A stretch of DNA of 64,000 bases from an uncultured SAR116 cluster alpha proteobacterium (GTDB lineage: Bacteria > Pseudomonadota > Alphaproteobacteria > Puniceispirillales > Marisalimonadaceae): NCBI GenBank assembly GCA_902616615.1, contig CACMTN010000005.1, positions 35,277-99,276 of the forward strand, written 5' to 3'. Numbering within the stretch: position 1 is the first letter of the stretch; the number at the start of each line of letters is the position of its first letter. Below the pieces are notes generated by a model that was not told the DNA's origin, did no database searches, and saw only the letters and a program-made list of their open reading frames with translations. A program made the position numbers and the translations under genes. This document shows, piece after piece, positions 62,881-64,000 of this stretch.

Positions 62881-64000
62881 TAGAATTAAGATAAGTGCTC
62901 CAAAGAGAACGAGTCCCAGCGTAGCAAACAAGTTGGACCCAAATACTAATTTAGTAACAGAAATTTTAAAATTCTCAGCACTAGTTAAAACTGAAAGGGA
63001 TGTAAAACTTATTGCTGTTCCTGCACACCAACCAATAAGATGAGCTTGCATTAAAAAAGCTGCTTCCCAAACAGATAGTAAAGGACCAAATATTGATAAA
63101 ATGGGAGCTGAAGTGATTATTGGGTGTACTCCAATCAAACTGAAACACCATACAATTAAAGGTAATAAAATAATCATCATCCAAAATGGGAAATAATCAC
63201 CAATGTTATTACTAACAAAATATTGAATTTCAGAAGAATTAGTTAATATTGATCCTAAAAACATAGATACTGAAATTAACAACATCTCATCTCCAGAATT
63301 TTGTATCAAATTTTTTAAATTTTTGAAAATGAAGTTTGATGTTTCAGGTCTTCTCAATATTTGAATAGTTACTAAAATTGGTACAACAATTATTATTGCA
63401 TTCAATGCAGTTTTATTAAAAATTTGACCAACAAGTAATACAGATATTGCTAAAATTAATAACCTTGAAAATATCGGTCTAATACATGACAACGAATCCA
63501 AAAGATAGTTTGTTGTTAGTTTCCCAATAATGAATCTTATCGTTATAAGATTAAAAAATATTGCTATGATAATTCCAAAACCTATTCCGATCCATGCTGA
63601 TGTTTCTGGAAGGTAAATTTGTCCAACTGCAAAACTAACAAAAAATGGTGACCATAATACCGCTGTATTCATCCCTCTTATTGATGCCTCACCAGCAGAC
63701 TGTCTCAAACTAATTTTTGAATTTTTAGGAAGTACAGATGACAACAGCGGGAACGAACCAATGTTAATTACACTTCCAAGAAAATGCGATGTAACTTGAA
63801 GACCTGAAAGTATTTTTTGTGCATTTAATTTTGATAAAAGCAATTGAGTGTTTTGGACTGACGGCATTGTGATAGCTGTAGCTCTTAAGAGCCACAAGCT
63901 TGGAAGAAATGCAGAAAAAATAATAAAAAAATTTCCAGCTTTAAGAAAAATCTCTTTTGATGGAAGATTGTCTAAAATTAAAAAAGTAAATAAAAACAAA
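62863..64000 (-). CDS. Multi-pass membrane transporter, 5' end outside the window
   Basis: A hydrophobic protein of at least 378 residues with about ten helices. The frame runs to the right edge without a proper start, so the N-terminus lies outside the window. Late GVHPIITSAPILSIFGPLL and AHLIGWCAGTAIS resemble ion-transporter or divalent-anion symporter halves. I cannot name the family. It may move a carboxylate or other organic anion. Confidence 0.55.
   Translation of the reverse strand, partial: LFLFTFLILDNLPSKEIFLKAGNFFIIFSAFLPSLWLLRATAITMPSVQNTQLLLSKLNAQKILSGLQVTSHFLGSVINIGSFPLLSSVLPKNSKISLRQSAGEASIRGMNTAVLWSPFFVSFAVGQIYLPETSAWIGIGFGIIIAIFFNLITIRFIIGKLTTNYLLDSLSCIRPIFSRLLILAISVLLVGQIFNKTALNAIIIVVPILVTIQILRRPETSNFIFKNLKNLIQNSGDEMLLISVSMFLGSILTNSSEIQYFVSNNIGDYFPFWMMIILLPLIVWCFSLIGVHPIITSAPILSIFGPLLSVWEAAFLMQAHLIGWCAGTAISFTSLSVLTSAENFKISVTKLVFGSNLFATLGLVLFGALILILSNYFL

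Overview
The window is a gene-dense, strongly AT-rich chromosomal segment from a streamlined, aerobic, probably marine, heterotrophic alphaproteobacterium. GC is roughly 30% by eye. Short A-T rich spacers, many overlapping start/stop codons, frequent TTG and GTG starts, a DUF2842-type membrane protein, a DUF3726 protein, the ligase-associated DNA repair cluster and ETF-ubiquinone oxidoreductase all fit that lineage. A SAR11/HIMB59-like or related oceanic clade is my inference; no rRNA or other phylogenetic marker is present to fix it. I see no prophage, insertion sequence, CRISPR array or rRNA. The only tRNA is tRNA-Pro(TGG).

Layout. 1-29 kb is scavenging metabolism. It holds a HTD2-like hydratase, an HIBADH-type dehydrogenase, a DsbA/FrnE-like protein with a flavodoxin-fold protein, four short-chain dehydrogenases, a YghU-like glutathione transferase, a GMC oxidoreductase, a class III CoA transferase and a CPD photolyase. 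It also holds a membrane metallophosphoesterase, threonine dehydratase, a beta-lactamase-fold hydrolase, a Tas-like aldo-keto reductase, an enolase-superfamily enzyme, VOC, TauD and DehI-like proteins and gamma-glutamyltranspeptidase. Inside it lies a tight three-gene operon (15.2-18.5 kb) with a variant M19 dipeptidase, an unrecognised 567-residue protein and a DUF3726 protein. 25-30 kb has a class III cyclase with TPR-like repeats, a BT1/MFS transporter and a YeiH-type membrane protein. 30.1-35.8 kb is the four-gene ligase-associated repair island (PdeM, Lhr-type helicase, exonuclease, ATP-dependent ligase), transcribed divergently from a 17-base gap between start codons.

35.8-48 kb holds a metallo-beta-lactamase-fold hydrolase, an orphan 609-residue protein, a crotonase, a GYD protein, and a SAF-domain oxidoreductase next to an acyl-CoA carboxyltransferase and a stand-alone biotinyl domain. 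A TPR-methyltransferase fusion and a polar amino-acid ABC transporter without an ATPase follow. 48.5-52.1 kb has tRNA-Pro, a DUF192 protein, a histone-deacetylase-like amidohydrolase and a thiamine-precursor ABC transporter. In that transporter a TPP riboswitch sits between the permease and the binding protein.

52.1-59.5 kb is a ten-gene Mrp-type cation/proton antiporter operon. Its order is E-F-G-A(C-terminal part)-B-C-D, followed by two more NuoL/M-like subunits. 59.5-64 kb has a tiny membrane protein, a SufU-like scaffold, ETF-ubiquinone oxidoreductase, an EamA transporter and a multi-pass transporter cut by the window edge. Together these suggest a cell that oxidises scavenged small organics (amino acids, acyl-CoAs, peptides, amines), salvages thiamine precursors, repairs light damage and exploits sodium/proton gradients.
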